Under the pieces are notes generated by a model. It was not told the origin of the DNA and did no database searches. It saw nothing but the letters and a program-made list of their open reading frames with translations. From Leucobacter rhizosphaerae (lineage in GTDB: Bacteria > Actinomycetota > Actinomycetes > Actinomycetales > Microbacteriaceae): a DNA stretch of 64,000 nucleotides. The stretch covers positions 682,001 through 746,000 of the forward strand of contig NZ_CP095043.1 of the NCBI RefSeq assembly GCF_022919175.1. The letters are read 5' to 3'. Shown one piece after another: positions 53,823 to 62,650 of the stretch (its first letter is position 1; every line of letters begins with the position of its first letter). A program made the translations under genes and the position numbers.

Positions 53823-54845
53823 TCAGGTCGGGACGACCCGCACGAGGTCGTAGGACCTCGACACCGCGGTGCCGCACGAGTCGAGCAGGGTGACCGTCAG
53901 TGACGACGTGAACTGGTACAGCCAGGTCTCCCCATCGATCTGGAAGGTGATCTCGGACTCGGGGTAGAGCTCCCGCAGCGCCGCTTCCTCTGCGAGATAC
54001 GTCGAGTAGGCGCTCTGCCCGCTCGTCGCCAGGTCGAACTGCAGCGCACCCCACTCGGTGAGCGCCCCGTTGGTCCCGGACTTGTCGATGACGCCGTCGA
54101 AGGTCACGGTGCCCGGATCGATCCCCTCGGGCAGCTCGCCGTTCTGCGCCACCCACTGGCCGGAGAACTGGGTTACCTCCTGGGTCACGACGGAGAAGGA
54201 TGACCCCTGCGCGACGAGGGCCTCGGTCCACTCCTGGGGCTGGACGTACACGTACCCGGCGTAGTCGTCCACGGAGGCGAAGATCGGGTCGGCGCCCCAG
54301 TTGATCTCATCGGGCACGCAGGCGCACGGCTGCGGGGTCACATCCAGCGGCCAGGTCGCCACCGCGCCCTCCGCGAGCACAAAGCCCGGTTCCGCGGTCG
54401 CAGTCACGGTGACGATGTTGCCGGCACGGGTCTGCCCGTACGCGACGCCGTCCATCTCCGGGATCAGCACCGCGGGCTCGACACCGCAGGCCACATCCGA
54501 GAGCGCCGGTGCGGCAGGTGAGACGATCACGCTGTCCGGCGTTTCCACCGGAGGATCCACCGGGGGCTTCTCTGCGGGCGGCTGCTGCGCGGGATCGCAC
54601 TCGCTCGTGTTCGCTCCGGTCGCAGCCTGCACGGGCGTTGCCGACGCGAGCGGGACCACGACCAGCGCACCGACGAGCGCCAGCGCACCGAACCCGGCTG
54701 CCAAGCCCCGCCGACCGCGCGAGCTCCGAGCGGCAGCGACCGCGATGATCCCAAGTACAACGAGCACCACGGCTGCGGTCAGCGCGAGCGGCACCGCATC
54801 GACGCCTCCGGTCGCAGCGAGCACGCACACTTCAGCAGACTTCAC
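53823..54845 (-). CDS. Exported surface protein with N-terminal sortase-like LAATGG segment
   Basis: A 340-aa protein of no recognised family. Residues 1-50 look like a cell-wall sorting signal placed at the wrong end: LAATGG (residues 9-14), a hydrophobic stretch (LALTAAVVLVVLGIIAVAAA), then basic RSSRGRR. A second hydrophobic segment ending ASATPVQAAT resembles a signal peptide. A Pro-rich linker and a Cys-containing beta-rich extracellular part follow. The GTG at 54845 has GGGGAG five bases upstream. A fusion or an unusual membrane topology is possible. Confidence 0.7.
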   Translation of the reverse strand: MKSAEVCVLAATGGVDAVPLALTAAVVLVVLGIIAVAAARSSRGRRGLAAGFGALALVGALVVVPLASATPVQAATGANTSECDPAQQPPAEKPPVDPPVETPDSVIVSPAAPALSDVACGVEPAVLIPEMDGVAYGQTRAGNIVTVTATAEPGFVLAEGAVATWPLDVTPQPCACVPDEINWGADPIFASVDDYAGYVYVQPQEWTEALVAQGSSFSVVTQEVTQFSGQWVAQNGELPEGIDPGTVTFDGVIDKSGTNGALTEWGALQFDLATSGQSAYSTYLAEEAALRELYPESEITFQIDGETWLYQFTSSLTVTLLDSCGTAVSRSYDLVRVVPT

Positions 54846-54911
54846 GATTTCTCCCCAGCGGCGGGCGACCCGCCGATCGATCTGCGCCTCCCCGGGCGCA
54901 CGGTCCCCTCC

Positions 54912-54940
54912 AGCTAACACGACACGCGCGCGCTCCGCAA
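54912..54940 (-). promoter_or_regulatory. Promoter candidate for the surface protein
   Basis: Minus-strand TTGCGG (54935-54940) and TTAGCT (54912-54917) are separated by 17 bp, upstream of the GTG at 54845. The leader would be about 60 nt. Matches to consensus are moderate. Confidence 0.4.
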
Positions 54941-55012
54941 GGTTTGTGGACACGATCCAAATCGACGAGGTGGACTGCCGAGTGCGTGAGATCCGCGCGA
55001 ATCCCCGGAACG

Positions 55013-55043
55013 AAAACAGGGCCCCGCGTGATGCGGAGCCCTG
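55013..55043 (-). terminator. Intrinsic terminator after tRNA-Ala
   Basis: CAGGGC-C-CCGC (55017-55027), loop GTGAT, GCGG-A-GCCCTG (55033-55043). Read on the minus strand, it is followed by TTTT (55013-55016). It begins seven bases after the tRNA end. Confidence 0.8.
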
Positions 55044-55049
55044 ACCGAG

Positions 55050-55122
55050 TGGATCTGAGGGGATTCGAACCCCTGACCCCCTGCATGCCATGCAGGTGCG
55101 CTACCAACTGCGCCACAGACCC
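55050..55122 (-). tRNA. tRNA-Ala (anticodon GGC)
   Basis: A 73-nt alanine tRNA. The acceptor stem GGGTCTG pairs with CAGATCC; the anticodon stem CCTGC/GCAGG holds the loop ATGGCAT, anticodon GGC. The T arm is AGGGG-TTCGAAT-CCCCT. CCA is not encoded. Confidence 0.95.
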
Positions 55123-55156
55123 GGGAAGTCGAACGAATGCTCGCTCGACAACTCTT

Positions 55157-55594
55157 CTACTTTACACCATCGAGGGGGGTCGTTTGCAAATCGGCAGGCC
55201 GCTCGATGAACCCTGAAACGTCGATCACCGGGCAGTCCTGCCAGAGCTTCTCGAGCTGGTAGAAGTCGCGCTCCTCATGGTGGAACACGTGCACGATGAG
55301 ATCGCCGAAATCGAGCAGCACCCACCGCCCGCTCTCGCGGCCCTCGCGCCGCACGGTGCGCACACCGGCCGCGTTCAGGGCGTCTTCGATCCCGTCGGAA
55401 ATCGACTGCACATTGCGCTCGACGGTTCCGCTGAGCACGAGGAACACATCGGCGAGCCCGAACTTCTCCCCGACCTCCAGGGCGACGGGTGCGGTGGCGC
55501 CCTTATCGTCGGCGGCGCGTACCGCGATGCGGAGTTCGTCGAGCACGTCGGTGCGTGGGTCAGTTGTGGCGTTCAGAGTGTGTCCTTCGATCAT
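55157..55594 (-). CDS. rsfS: Ribosomal silencing factor RsfS
   Basis: A 145-aa RsfS/DUF143 protein that binds ribosomal protein L14 and blocks subunit joining. Landmarks: KGATAPVALEVGEKFGLADVFLVLSG, GRWVLLDFGDLIVHVFHHEERDFYQLEKLW (landmarks DFGDLIVHVFH and FYQLEKLW). The ATG at 55594 has no SD but overlaps, as ATGA, the stop of a 15-codon upstream ORF (55591-55638). A GTG at 55618 is an alternative start. Last protein gene of the obgE-nadD cluster. Confidence 0.92.
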   Translation of the reverse strand: MIEGHTLNATTDPRTDVLDELRIAVRAADDKGATAPVALEVGEKFGLADVFLVLSGTVERNVQSISDGIEDALNAAGVRTVRREGRESGRWVLLDFGDLIVHVFHHEERDFYQLEKLWQDCPVIDVSGFIERPADLQTTPLDGVK

Positions 55595-55638
55595 CGGGTG
55601 CGAGCCCACGGCTCGCACGGGCCCATGCGGGCCGGCAT
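55591..55638 (-). CDS. Candidate leaderless 15-codon upstream ORF coupled to rsfS
   Basis: The ATG at 55638 follows TAGGCT (55645-55650, minus strand) by six bases; the first three bases of this hexamer are the stop codon of the preceding 550-aa protein gene. The frame encodes MPARMGPCEPWARTR and ends in TGA overlapping the rsfS ATG. If translated, terminating ribosomes would deliver to rsfS, which has no ribosome binding site. Purely inferred from sequence layout. Confidence 0.5.
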   Translation of the reverse strand: MPARMGPCEPWARTR

Positions 55639-55647
55639 CGTTTCAGC

Positions 55648-57300
55648 CTAGCCGAACATCCCATTGCTCGCGCCCCAGACCCCGAGTGCGACGACAGCGA
55701 CCAGCAGCCCGCCGCCCGTGAGCGACAGCACGAGCGGAAGCTTGCTCCGCTCCTTCGTCGGCTTCGCGACCACCGGGATGCTCGAGGGCACTCGCGCGCT
55801 CACCGCGTGACGCGCCGACACCGGGGCCGGTCCGTGATCCGCGGTGACCTGCGCCTCCGTCGGATCGTACCCGGCGATGGGGTCCATCTCGATGGAGTCG
55901 TGCAGCGCCGAGTGACCGCCGGTCTCGCCGAGCGACTTCGGGAGCTCGAGGGAACCCGTGAGGTAGAGCTCGCCGGTGCCGCCCAGCGGCCCGCTGAGCC
56001 CACCGGTATCGTCGGGCATCGAGGGCAGGATCAGAGCCGAGGTGTTGGATCCGCCGGACGAGCCCTCCTGCGCGACGGCGCGCGAGATCAGGTCGTCGAA
56101 GTCGCCGCTGGCGCGGGATCCGGATCCGTCGGCCGGTGCGACGCGGGAGGCGGGATCGTCGAACACCGAGCGCCACTCCTCGGGCGGCACGATGTCCGGG
56201 AACGAGTACCCCTCGGATGCCTTCGACGCTGCCGTTGGCGGAGTCGCTTTCGGCTCCTCGGCGGCGTCCGCGGTGACCTGCGCATCGGCCGACGTGGCCT
56301 CCGCAACCTCGAGATCGACAGCGAGGTCGTCGACCACGATGGCCTCGGTCTCTGTGTCGACCTCACCGGCCTCCGTCGCGACCTCAACGGCCTCGACCTC
56401 GCCGATCACGATCGTCTCCGGCGCAACGGGATCGGGAGTACTCACCGGTGCTTCCGCGCTCGCGGGCGCGTCAGTGTTCGCCGGCACGTCCGTGCTCACG
56501 GGTTCGTCGGCGCTCGCGGGCTCAACGACCTCCGCGGTCTCCGCGGCAGCCTCGGGCACCGCGGCCGCCGGCTCGTCGGCATCCTTGTTGCGACCCCACG
56601 GGAAGCGGCGCTTCGCCTTCGCCGGTGCGGGAGCGTCCGCAGCTGGCGGCGCAGCCGGAGCCTCGGGCTCGGCGACCGGCGCGTCCTCCGCGACCGGCTC
56701 GGCGGGATCGTTCGCCTGCTCGGCCGCACGGGACGCCTCGCGGAGCTCGTCGACGGTGAAGGGCTCGGTCGGCGGTGCGATGAGCGTATCGAAGTCGGGC
56801 ATCGCACCCGTTGCCGTATCGGCAGCGACCGGGGCCGGGACCGGCTCAGGAATCGTGGGCTCGGGATCCGGCGCCGACTCGGGCTCGGCGACGACGGGCT
56901 CGGCAGCCACAGCAGGCTTTGGCGCGGGTACTGCCTCCGCAGCGACCTCGGCTTCCGCCGCAGGTGCAGCTTCCGCCGCAGGTGCAGCCTCCACCTCTGG
57001 CGCGGCTTCCGTCTCAGCTGCAGGCGCAGCCTCGGGCTGACTGGCTGCCAGCTCCGCCAGCGCGGCTTCGCGCAGCTGCCGCATCTCTCGCCGGCTCCGT
57101 GGCGTTCCGTCCTCGTTGACGGGCGAGATCTCGATGTCCTCGGCGTTCGCCGACGACGGCGACGCGGACGACTGAGCTTCAGGGGTCGCCTCGGTCGGGG
57201 CTCCGGCGACCTCGGACAGGTCCATGGCGCCGGTTTCACCCATCTCCCGCAAGCGACGTTCTCGTCGCGTCAGCGGCAGTTCTTCGTTGTGCTCACTCAT
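55648..57300 (-). CDS. Acidic low-complexity protein with C-terminal membrane anchor
   Basis: A 550-aa protein of unknown function, in the nadD-rsfS gap where Microbacteriaceae carry a variable hypothetical gene. The first 75 residues are charged ([13 protein letters not shown] and [16 protein letters not shown], two related basic motifs), the middle (75-330) is Ala/Glu/Pro/Val-rich and probably disordered, then there are short ordered-looking pieces ([29 protein letters not shown]). A single helix ([23 protein letters not shown]) ends the protein. ATGA overlap with nadD. Confidence 0.75.
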   Translation of the reverse strand: MSEHNEELPLTRRERRLREMGETGAMDLSEVAGAPTEATPEAQSSASPSSANAEDIEISPVNEDGTPRSRREMRQLREAALAELAASQPEAAPAAETEAAPEVEAAPAAEAAPAAEAEVAAEAVPAPKPAVAAEPVVAEPESAPDPEPTIPEPVPAPVAADTATGAMPDFDTLIAPPTEPFTVDELREASRAAEQANDPAEPVAEDAPVAEPEAPAAPPAADAPAPAKAKRRFPWGRNKDADEPAAAVPEAAAETAEVVEPASADEPVSTDVPANTDAPASAEAPVSTPDPVAPETIVIGEVEAVEVATEAGEVDTETEAIVVDDLAVDLEVAEATSADAQVTADAAEEPKATPPTAASKASEGYSFPDIVPPEEWRSVFDDPASRVAPADGSGSRASGDFDDLISRAVAQEGSSGGSNTSALILPSMPDDTGGLSGPLGGTGELYLTGSLELPKSLGETGGHSALHDSIEMDPIAGYDPTEAQVTADHGPAPVSARHAVSARVPSSIPVVAKPTKERSKLPLVLSLTGGGLLVAVVALGVWGASNGMFG

Positions 57301-57896
57301 CTCTTCGTCGCTTCCTCGCTGTACAGCCCGTGCTTTGCGATGTACTGCACAACGCCGTCAGGTACCAGGTACCATACTGGAAATCCCCGGGCTACCCGCT
57401 CGCGACAGTCCGTAGACGAGATTGCCAGGGCGGGAACTTCCAACAAGCTTACGTGTTCACCCGATAATCCAGAAAGCGAGAGCTCATGCCCCGGCCGTGA
57501 GACGGCGATGAAGTGGGCGAGCTCCCACAGTCGGTCGACGTCCTTCCAACTGAGGATCTGCTCGACTGCGTCGGCTCCGGAGATGAAGAACAGCTCCGCG
57601 TCGGGCATCTGCTCCCGCAGATCCTTCAGCGTGTCGACCGTGTACGTCGGACCGTCGCGGTCGACGTCCACCCGGCTCACCTTGAACCGCGGGTTCGACG
57701 CCGTGGCGATCACGGTCATCAAGTACCGGTGCTCGCTCGGCGAGACATTCGTCTTCTGCCAGGGGCGCCCCGTGGGAACGAACAGGACCTCATCGAGGTC
57801 GAAGCTCTGCGCGACTTCACTCGCCGCAACCAGGTGGCCGTGATGGATGGGGTCGAACGTACCGCCCATCACCCCGACGCGACGTGTAGGAGACAC
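57297..57896 (-). CDS. nadD: Nicotinate-nucleotide adenylyltransferase
   Basis: Makes deamido-NAD from nicotinate mononucleotide and ATP; 199 aa. Motifs [22 protein letters not shown] and the C-terminal [13 protein letters not shown] (ISSTxxR) are intact. The GTG at 57896 has no clear SD. The stop overlaps the next gene as ATGA, and it follows a small membrane protein gene by 17 bases. Confidence 0.95.
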   Translation of the reverse strand: MSPTRRVGVMGGTFDPIHHGHLVAASEVAQSFDLDEVLFVPTGRPWQKTNVSPSEHRYLMTVIATASNPRFKVSRVDVDRDGPTYTVDTLKDLREQMPDAELFFISGADAVEQILSWKDVDRLWELAHFIAVSRPGHELSLSGLSGEHVSLLEVPALAISSTDCRERVARGFPVWYLVPDGVVQYIAKHGLYSEEATKR

Positions 57897-57913
57897 CGTC
57901 GGTGCGCGTCCGT

Positions 57914-58126
57914 CTAGTGGTGCTGATCCGCACCGTGCTCGCGAGCGTAGGCCTCGGCCTTGGCGGCGTGCCGGTTCGCGACATCGCGGAACGAGAACGT
58001 GACGATGGCGAATGCCGTGAATGCGGCGAACACGATGACTCCGAACACGGGTGCCGGGAACGGCAGTTCGTTGACGACGTGGTGTCCCTCTTCAGCGGCG
58101 ACGGCGATCGTGGCGAGAAGTGACAT
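57914..58126 (-). CDS. Small single-helix membrane protein, unknown function
   Basis: A 70-aa protein: a short hydrophobic N-terminus, [39 protein letters not shown] (helix about residues 27-48), and a His/Glu-rich tail. Such a gene is regularly found between proA and nadD in Microbacteriaceae. The ATG at 58126 has AGGGG five bases upstream. Confidence 0.75.
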   Translation of the reverse strand: MSLLATIAVAAEEGHHVVNELPFPAPVFGVIVFAAFTAFAIVTFSFRDVANRHAAKAEAYAREHGADQHH

Positions 58127-58183
58127 AGAAACCCCTGCATTCAGTACGGATTGGACAATCAACATTCAGTGTATCGGGTTCGG

Positions 58184-59437
58184 CTAGCGGATCTGACCGG
58201 AGCCGCGCACGAGCCACTTGGTGCTCGTGAGCTCCGAGAGCCCCATCGGACCACGGGCGTGCAGCTTCTGGGTGGAGATGCCGACCTCGGCGCCGAAGCC
58301 GAACTCTCCGCCGTCGGTGAACCGGGTGGAGGCGTTCACCATCACCACCGCCGAGTCGACCTCCGCGAGGAAGCGCTCGGCGTTCGTGTAGTCCTGCGTG
58401 ACGATCGCTTCCGTGTGCCGGGTCGAATAGCGCTCGATGTGCGCGATCGCCTCGTCGATCGAGTCCACAACCCGCACCCCCATCGCGAGCGCGAGGTGCT
58501 CGGTCGCCCACGTCGTCTCGTCGGCCTCCGCCACGCCCTCGACCTCGGCGCGGGTCGCGGCGTCGCCGCGCAGCTCCACGCCGGCCTGCAGCAGCCCGCC
58601 CGCGAGTCGCGGCAGCATCCGGTCCGCGGCGGCGCGGTGCACGAGCAGGGTCTCGGCCGCGTTGCACACGCTGGGCCGGTGCGTCTTCGCGTTCGTCACG
58701 ATCTCCACGGCCATGTCCTCGTCGGCGGTGGCGTCGACGAACACGTGCACGATCCCGGAGCCCGTCTCGATCACCGGCACGGTCGACTCCTGCACCACCG
58801 TCGAGATCAGGCCGGCACTGCCGCGCGGGATCAGCACGTCGACGTACCCTCGGGCACGCATGAGGCGGGATGCGCCCTCACGACCGAATTCGTCGATGGT
58901 CTGCACTGCGTCGCCCGCGAGACCGACGCTCGAAATCGCCTCCTGGATGAGCGACACGAGCACGGCGTTGGAGTGCTCCGCCGCGCTCCCCCCGCGCAGC
59001 ACGGCGCCGTTGCCGCTCTTCAACGCCAGGGCGACGATATCCACGGTCACGTTGGGCCGCGCCTCGTAGATCGCACCCACGACCCCGAACGGCACCCGCA
59101 CCTGGTTGATGGTGATGCCGTTGGCGAGGGTGCTGCCGCGCACCACCTGGCCGATCGGATCCGGCAGTGCGATGACCTCGCGAACCGCGGCCGCCAGGGC
59201 GCGCAGCCGTGGGGCGTCGAGGGTCAGTCGGTCGAGCAGTCCTGCGCCGATGTCGTTGGCGCGGCCGCGCTCGAGGTCGATGGCGTTCGCCGCGACGACC
59301 TGGTCGATGCCCGCTTCGATCGCGGAGGCGATCGCCTCCAGGGCGGCGTTCTTCTGCCCCGTCGTGATCGTGGCGAAGCTCTTAGCGGCCGTCCGCGCGA
59401 GCTCGAGCTTGGCGAGGAAGGGATCAGGGCTCATCAT
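58184..59437 (-). CDS. proA: Glutamate-5-semialdehyde dehydrogenase
   Basis: Second enzyme of proline synthesis, 417 aa, reducing gamma-glutamyl phosphate with NADPH. The catalytic cysteine is in THRPSVCNAAETLLVH; VPFGVVGAIYEARPNVT and GSAGLIS are family segments. The ATG at 59437 follows TAGACT (59444-59449, minus strand) by six bases, so proA may have its own leaderless promoter although it is only four bases after proB. Confidence 0.95.
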   Translation of the reverse strand: MMSPDPFLAKLELARTAAKSFATITTGQKNAALEAIASAIEAGIDQVVAANAIDLERGRANDIGAGLLDRLTLDAPRLRALAAAVREVIALPDPIGQVVRGSTLANGITINQVRVPFGVVGAIYEARPNVTVDIVALALKSGNGAVLRGGSAAEHSNAVLVSLIQEAISSVGLAGDAVQTIDEFGREGASRLMRARGYVDVLIPRGSAGLISTVVQESTVPVIETGSGIVHVFVDATADEDMAVEIVTNAKTHRPSVCNAAETLLVHRAAADRMLPRLAGGLLQAGVELRGDAATRAEVEGVAEADETTWATEHLALAMGVRVVDSIDEAIAHIERYSTRHTEAIVTQDYTNAERFLAEVDSAVVMVNASTRFTDGGEFGFGAEVGISTQKLHARGPMGLSELTSTKWLVRGSGQIR

Positions 59438-59441
59438 GGCC

Positions 59442-60230
59442 TCAGTCTAGCGAGTCTCCCGGGCGCGGATCGAAGCGCGTACCGTGATCGGCGCCGTCGA
59501 GCACGGGCGCGAGCAGCCGCGTCTCCGTGAGCAGTACGGCGACCCCGGCGTCGGTCGCGAGCCGCGCGGCCTGCACCTTGGTCGCAGCCCCGCCGGTTCC
59601 CCAGCCCGACTGGGTCTCCCCGATCTCGATGCCGCTCAGTGCGTCGCCGTACGGCACGTGCGCGATCCGCGTCGCCCCGACCGTGGTCGGGGGCGCCGTG
59701 TACAGAGCATCGACATCCGACAGCAGCACCAGGCGATCGGCGTCGATGAGCCGCGCGACGAGGGCTGCGAGGCGGTCGTTGTCGCCGAACCGGATCTCAT
59801 GGGTCGCGACGGTGTCGTTCTCATTGATGATCGGCAGGATCCCGAGCTGGAGCAGCCGTTCGATGGCGCGTCTCGCGTTGCCGCGGTGCGTCGGGTTCTC
59901 CATGTCGTGCGCGGTGAGCAGCACCTGGCCCGCGATGATGTCGTGGCTGCCGAGCGCGCGCTGGTAGCGGTTCACCAGAATGTTCTGGCCGACCGCCGCT
60001 GCCGCCTGCTGGGTCGCGAGGTCGTCGGGGCGGGTGTCGAGCTGCAGGAAGGGCACCCCGGTGGCAATCGCGCCGCTCGAGACGAGGATCACCTCGGCGC
60101 CCGCGGCGTGGAGCCGGGCGAGCGAGGACACCAGGGTCGGGATCTGCGCGGCGTTGTCGCCGCTCACCGAGGAGGATCCGACCTTCACGACCACCCGGCG
60201 GGCGGTCAGCAGTGCTTCGCCGATGCTCAC
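59442..60230 (-). CDS. proB: Glutamate 5-kinase, short form without PUA domain
   Basis: First enzyme of proline synthesis; 262 aa. The amino acid kinase fold is complete: [45 protein letters not shown] and [17 protein letters not shown]. The protein ends right after this domain, so the C-terminal PUA domain of the longer (about 360-aa) enzymes is missing. The GTG at 60230 overlaps the obgE stop as GTGA. Confidence 0.93.
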   Translation of the reverse strand: MSIGEALLTARRVVVKVGSSSVSGDNAAQIPTLVSSLARLHAAGAEVILVSSGAIATGVPFLQLDTRPDDLATQQAAAAVGQNILVNRYQRALGSHDIIAGQVLLTAHDMENPTHRGNARRAIERLLQLGILPIINENDTVATHEIRFGDNDRLAALVARLIDADRLVLLSDVDALYTAPPTTVGATRIAHVPYGDALSGIEIGETQSGWGTGGAATKVQAARLATDAGVAVLLTETRLLAPVLDGADHGTRFDPRPGDSLD

Positions 60231-61732
60231 GACTCCTCTTTCCACATCCCTGCCTTGCGCTCGCGCTCCAGCTCGGCGCGGGCCTCGGCTTTGGCGTCCA
60301 TCCGCTCGGTGTAGGTGACGCGCCGCTCCTTGTTCGTGCGACGCTCGTTCTGATCGACGCGCAGGTCGCTGCCGCGCGAGCCCATCTGGACCTCCGCGGC
60401 GCTCGTGACGGTCGGCTCCCAGTCGAAGACCACGCCGGATCCCGGGCCGATGACCACGGTGGAGCCCGCAACGGCGCCCGCCTTCACGAGCGCGTCCTCG
60501 ATCCCGATCTTCTGGAGCCGGTCGGCGAGATACCCGACAGCCTCATCGTTCGTGAAGTCCGTCTGCTCGACCCAGCGCTCGGGCTTCGCACCGAGGATCC
60601 GGTACAGGGTGCCGTAGCTGCCGCCCTCGGTGACCACGCGGTATCCGCCGTCGTTCACGGCCTTCGGCTTCAGCACGATCCGCGGCTGCACCTCGGCCTC
60701 GACGAGCTGCGTGGCGCGCGCCTCCTCGACGAGCTCGGCGAGGGCGAAGCCGAGTGCGCGCAGCCCCTCGTGCGACACCGTGGAGATCTCGAACACGCGG
60801 TAGCCGCGCGCCTCGAGATCGGGACGCACGAACTCGGCGAGCTCCCGAGCCTCGGGCACGTCGATCTTGTTCAGCGCGATCACCTGCGGGCGATCGAGCA
60901 GCGGCGTCTGCCCCTCCGGCACCGGGTAGGCGCGCAGTTCGGCGAGGATCACCTCGAGATCCGACAGCGGGTCGCGCCCGGGCTCGAGGGTTGCGCAGTC
61001 GAGCACGTGGAGCAGCGCGCTGCAGCGCTCGACGTGGCGCAGGAAGTCGAGACCGAGGCCCTTGCCCTCGCTCGCGCCCTCGATGAGGCCGGGAACGTCG
61101 GCGACGGTGAAGCGGTGCTCCGCGACCTGGACTACGCCGAGGTTCGGGTGCAGCGTCGTGAACGGGTAGTCGGCGATCTTCGGCTTCGCCGCGCTCATGG
61201 CGGCGATGAGACTCGACTTGCCCGCCGACGGGTAGCCGACGAATGCCACGTCCGCGATGGTCTTGAGCTCGAGGGTGAGCGTGACGTTTGTGCCCTCGGT
61301 GCCGAGCAGGGCGAAGCCGGGAGCCTTGCGCTTGGCACTCGCGAGCGCGAGGTTGCCGAGGCCGCCCATGCCGCCGTGCGCCGCGACGAAGCGCGTGCCG
61401 GGCTCCATGAGGTCGATGAGAGTGTCGCCCGCCTCGTCCTTCACCACGGTGCCGATCGGCACCGGGACGAGCAACTCGGGAGCCGTGGTGCCCGCACGGT
61501 AGTCACCCGCGCCGTAGCCGCCGTTCTCCGCGGTGAGATGGGGGCGACGGTGGTACTCGAGCAGGGTGGTGACCTGCGGATCCGCGATCAGCACCACATC
61601 GCCGCCGTTCCCGCCGGCGCCGCCGTCGGGACCCGCGAGCGGCTTGAACTTCTCGCGGCGGATCGACACGCAGCCGTTGCCGCCGCGGCCGGCCTGCAGA
61701 TGCACCTGCACCTGATCGACGAATGTGACCAT
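60227..61732 (-). CDS. obgE: GTPase ObgE/CgtA
   Basis: Essential ribosome-associated GTPase, 501 aa. The Gly-rich Obg domain ([28 protein letters not shown]) is followed by the G domain ([12 protein letters not shown]-loop, [17 protein letters not shown]) and a C-terminal OCT domain plus a charged tail typical of actinobacteria. The ATG at 61732 has GAGAGGGG upstream. Confidence 0.96.
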   Translation of the reverse strand: MVTFVDQVQVHLQAGRGGNGCVSIRREKFKPLAGPDGGAGGNGGDVVLIADPQVTTLLEYHRRPHLTAENGGYGAGDYRAGTTAPELLVPVPIGTVVKDEAGDTLIDLMEPGTRFVAAHGGMGGLGNLALASAKRKAPGFALLGTEGTNVTLTLELKTIADVAFVGYPSAGKSSLIAAMSAAKPKIADYPFTTLHPNLGVVQVAEHRFTVADVPGLIEGASEGKGLGLDFLRHVERCSALLHVLDCATLEPGRDPLSDLEVILAELRAYPVPEGQTPLLDRPQVIALNKIDVPEARELAEFVRPDLEARGYRVFEISTVSHEGLRALGFALAELVEEARATQLVEAEVQPRIVLKPKAVNDGGYRVVTEGGSYGTLYRILGAKPERWVEQTDFTNDEAVGYLADRLQKIGIEDALVKAGAVAGSTVVIGPGSGVVFDWEPTVTSAAEVQMGSRGSDLRVDQNERRTNKERRVTYTERMDAKAEARAELERERKAGMWKEES

Positions 61733-61852
61733 GTTGCGTACCCCTCTCGCGCTCGCGCCCCTGGCACGAACCTGGGGTCTGACCGACCCCCGGTGGTCGC
61801 ACCGCGCGGAGACGGGCTCCGCTTCGGTCGGTGAACCACCCCTACATACGGC

Positions 61853-61880
61853 AAAAGGCGAGCCGAAGCCCGCCTCGCCT
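61853..61880 (-). terminator. Terminator after rpmA
   Basis: AGGCGAG (61856-61862) pairs with CTCGCCT (61874-61880), followed on the minus strand by TTTT (61853-61856 region). It is 14 bases after the rpmA stop and may partly separate rplU-rpmA from obgE. Confidence 0.7.
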
Positions 61881-61893
61881 GTGACTGCCGGTG

Positions 61894-62148
61894 TTACGCG
61901 GCAGCTACGATGTTGACGACCTTGCGGCCACCCTTCGCGCCGAACTCGACCGCGCCCGCTGCGAGAGCGAACAGGGTGTCGTCGCCGCCACGGCCGACGT
62001 TGACGCCGGGGTGGAAGTGAGTGCCGCGCTGGCGAACGATGATCTCGCCGGCGTTGACCTGCTGACCGCCGAAACGCTTGACGCCCAGACGCTGTGCGTT
62101 CGAGTCGCGACCGTTGCGGGTCGAGCTCGCGCCCTTCTTATGTGCCAT
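61894..62148 (-). CDS. rpmA: 50S ribosomal protein L27
   Basis: 84-aa L27: [29 protein letters not shown] start and [17 protein letters not shown]. No N-terminal cleavage extension as in Firmicutes. AAGGAG ten bases before the ATG. Confidence 0.97.
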   Translation of the reverse strand: MAHKKGASSTRNGRDSNAQRLGVKRFGGQQVNAGEIIVRQRGTHFHPGVNVGRGGDDTLFALAAGAVEFGAKGGRKVVNIVAAA

Positions 62149-62186
62149 GAGTCTCTAACTCCTTAGTCGAATCTGAAAGCCGGAGG

Positions 62187-62495
62187 CTACTTGATGCCGG
62201 TGACCTTGAGGCGCGTCAGATCCTGACGGTGCCCCTGGCGGCTCTTGTAACCGGTCTTGTTCTTGTATCGCTGGATGACGATCTTCGGGCCGCGGAGATC
62301 CTCGAGGACCTCGGCGGTGACCTTCACCTTGGCGAGCGCAGCAGCGTCGGTGGTCACCTTGTCACCGTCGACGAGCAGGACGGCGGGAAGCTGGAGCTTG
62401 CCCTTGGAGTCACCCGCTACACGGTTGACGGTGATGATCGAGCCAACCTCGACCTTCTCCTGCCGGCCGCTTGTGCGCACTACTGCGTAAACCAC
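62187..62495 (-). CDS. rplU: 50S ribosomal protein L21
   Basis: 102-aa L21: [18 protein letters not shown] start and the rRNA-binding [25 protein letters not shown] end. The GTG at 62495 has AAGGGTG upstream. First gene of the rplU-rpmA-obgE-proBA string; a strong promoter precedes it. Confidence 0.97.
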   Translation of the reverse strand: MVYAVVRTSGRQEKVEVGSIITVNRVAGDSKGKLQLPAVLLVDGDKVTTDAAALAKVKVTAEVLEDLRGPKIVIQRYKNKTGYKSRQGHRQDLTRLKVTGIK

Positions 62496-62530
62496 TTGTC
62501 ACCCTTTTCTTGAGGATTGTCGTACGTGTC

Positions 62531-62552
62531 GAACCGCGACCGGGTCGCGTTC
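62531..62552 (-). promoter_or_regulatory. Hairpin in the rplU leader
   Basis: GAA-(C)-CGCGA, loop CCGGG, TCGCG-TTC: an eight-pair stem with one bulge, 36 bases upstream of the rplU start. It may be a leader structure for feedback control by a ribosomal protein; no known motif was matched. Confidence 0.35.
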
Positions 62553-62597
62553 GAAGTCTGAGTCTTGTGCCACCCCGAAAGGAGGCGCCAACACTCA

Positions 62598-62627
62598 ATA
62601 ATATCGCACAGCACCGATGATGGTCAA
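62598..62627 (-). promoter_or_regulatory. rplU-rpmA-obgE promoter
   Basis: Minus-strand -35 TTGACC (62622-62627), 18-bp spacer, -10 TATTAT (62598-62603): the closest match to a housekeeping sigma consensus in the window. The start point would be about 62591, giving a leader of about 95 nt. Confidence 0.75.
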
Positions 62628-62650
62628 ATGCTGCCGAGCGCGTGTCGCGC

